DNA of 6,469 nt from Bifidobacterium breve (GTDB taxonomy: Bacteria; Actinomycetota; Actinomycetes; Nanopelagicales; Nanopelagicaceae), in assembly GCA_945866155.1 (NCBI GenBank), contig CAMBGL010000069.1:1-6469 (forward strand), written 5' to 3'. A model generated the notes under the pieces. The model was not told the origin of the DNA. It was given only the letters and a program-made list of their open reading frames with translations, and ran no database searches. Positions 6,402-6,469 of this stretch are shown piece by piece. Numbering within the stretch: position 1 is the first letter of the stretch; each line of letters begins with the position of its first letter. The translations under genes and the position numbers were made by a program.

Positions 6402-6469
6402 TTTCTTTACTTCTGGCCACGTTGCGCCAAAACTTGGATGAAGTAATTGTTCATCAACTTTATCAATTT
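6378..6469 (-). CDS. possible 3' end of a convergent unidentified gene
   Basis: After the helicase stop at 6399-6401, the - strand is open in one frame across the window end. It gives about 29 residues including HPSFGATWPEVKKL and ends at TAA (complement of 6378-6380). This frame uses common codons for the region (GAT, GAA, GCA, CCA), whereas a second - strand frame, ending at the complement of 6407-6409, uses ATA and looks less natural. If real, it overlaps the helicase 3' end by 24 bases, tail to tail. The fragment is too short for family recognition. A + strand reading of the last 68 bases is also open, so this call is tentative. Confidence 0.35.
   Translation of the reverse strand, partial: IDKVDEQLLHPSFGATWPEVKKLILTLLS

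Noticed and set aside
1..6469. Search for CRISPR repeats, tRNA or rRNA genes, insertion-sequence ends or a defence system
   Set aside because: No spaced short repeats, cloverleaf-like sequence, transposase or terminal inverted repeats were seen. A lone DinG with intact Fe-S cysteines is read as a housekeeping repair helicase, not a CRISPR type IV or other defence component, because no partner genes are present.

Overview
The window looks like part of a low-to-medium GC actinobacterial chromosome with compact gene spacing. Hand counts of a few 60-base lines gave roughly 35-50% GC. The gaps are short: 18-24 bases inside the fucosidase run, 16 bases between convergent genes and 97 bases between divergent genes. 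The mix of streamlined spacing, A/T-ending codons, an actinobacterial-style DinG/Rad3 helicase and intracellular sugar hydrolases suggests a genome-streamlined freshwater actinobacterium (Nanopelagicales/acI type). That placement is inference, not something the sequence proves.

Bases 1-3309 (+ strand) hold three consecutive glycoside hydrolase family 29 (alpha-L-fucosidase) genes: the 3' part of one, a complete divergent one, and a third complete one. The first and third are related copies (about half identical by eye over the shared 190 residues). The middle one is a different GH29 subtype with an altered sugar-contact motif and somewhat different codon use. The two complete enzymes have no signal peptide, so they probably act in the cytoplasm on fucosylated oligosaccharides brought in by a transporter outside the window. 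Free L-fucose would then enter catabolism.

Bases 3326-4303 (- strand) encode an aldo/keto reductase that converges on the fucosidase run. An imperfect hairpin with a T-run at the junction is a candidate terminator. A 97-base divergent promoter region separates it from a complete DinG-type ATP-dependent helicase (4401-6401, + strand) with an intact four-cysteine Fe-S cluster set and all helicase motifs. Its -10-like hexamer sits exactly where a leaderless transcript would require. The last ~90 bases appear to contain the 3' end of a convergent, unidentified gene that may overlap the helicase gene end.

I found no mobile element, CRISPR array, RNA gene or clearly new defence system. The most notable points are the GH29 paralogue sandwich and the unusual motif of its middle member.
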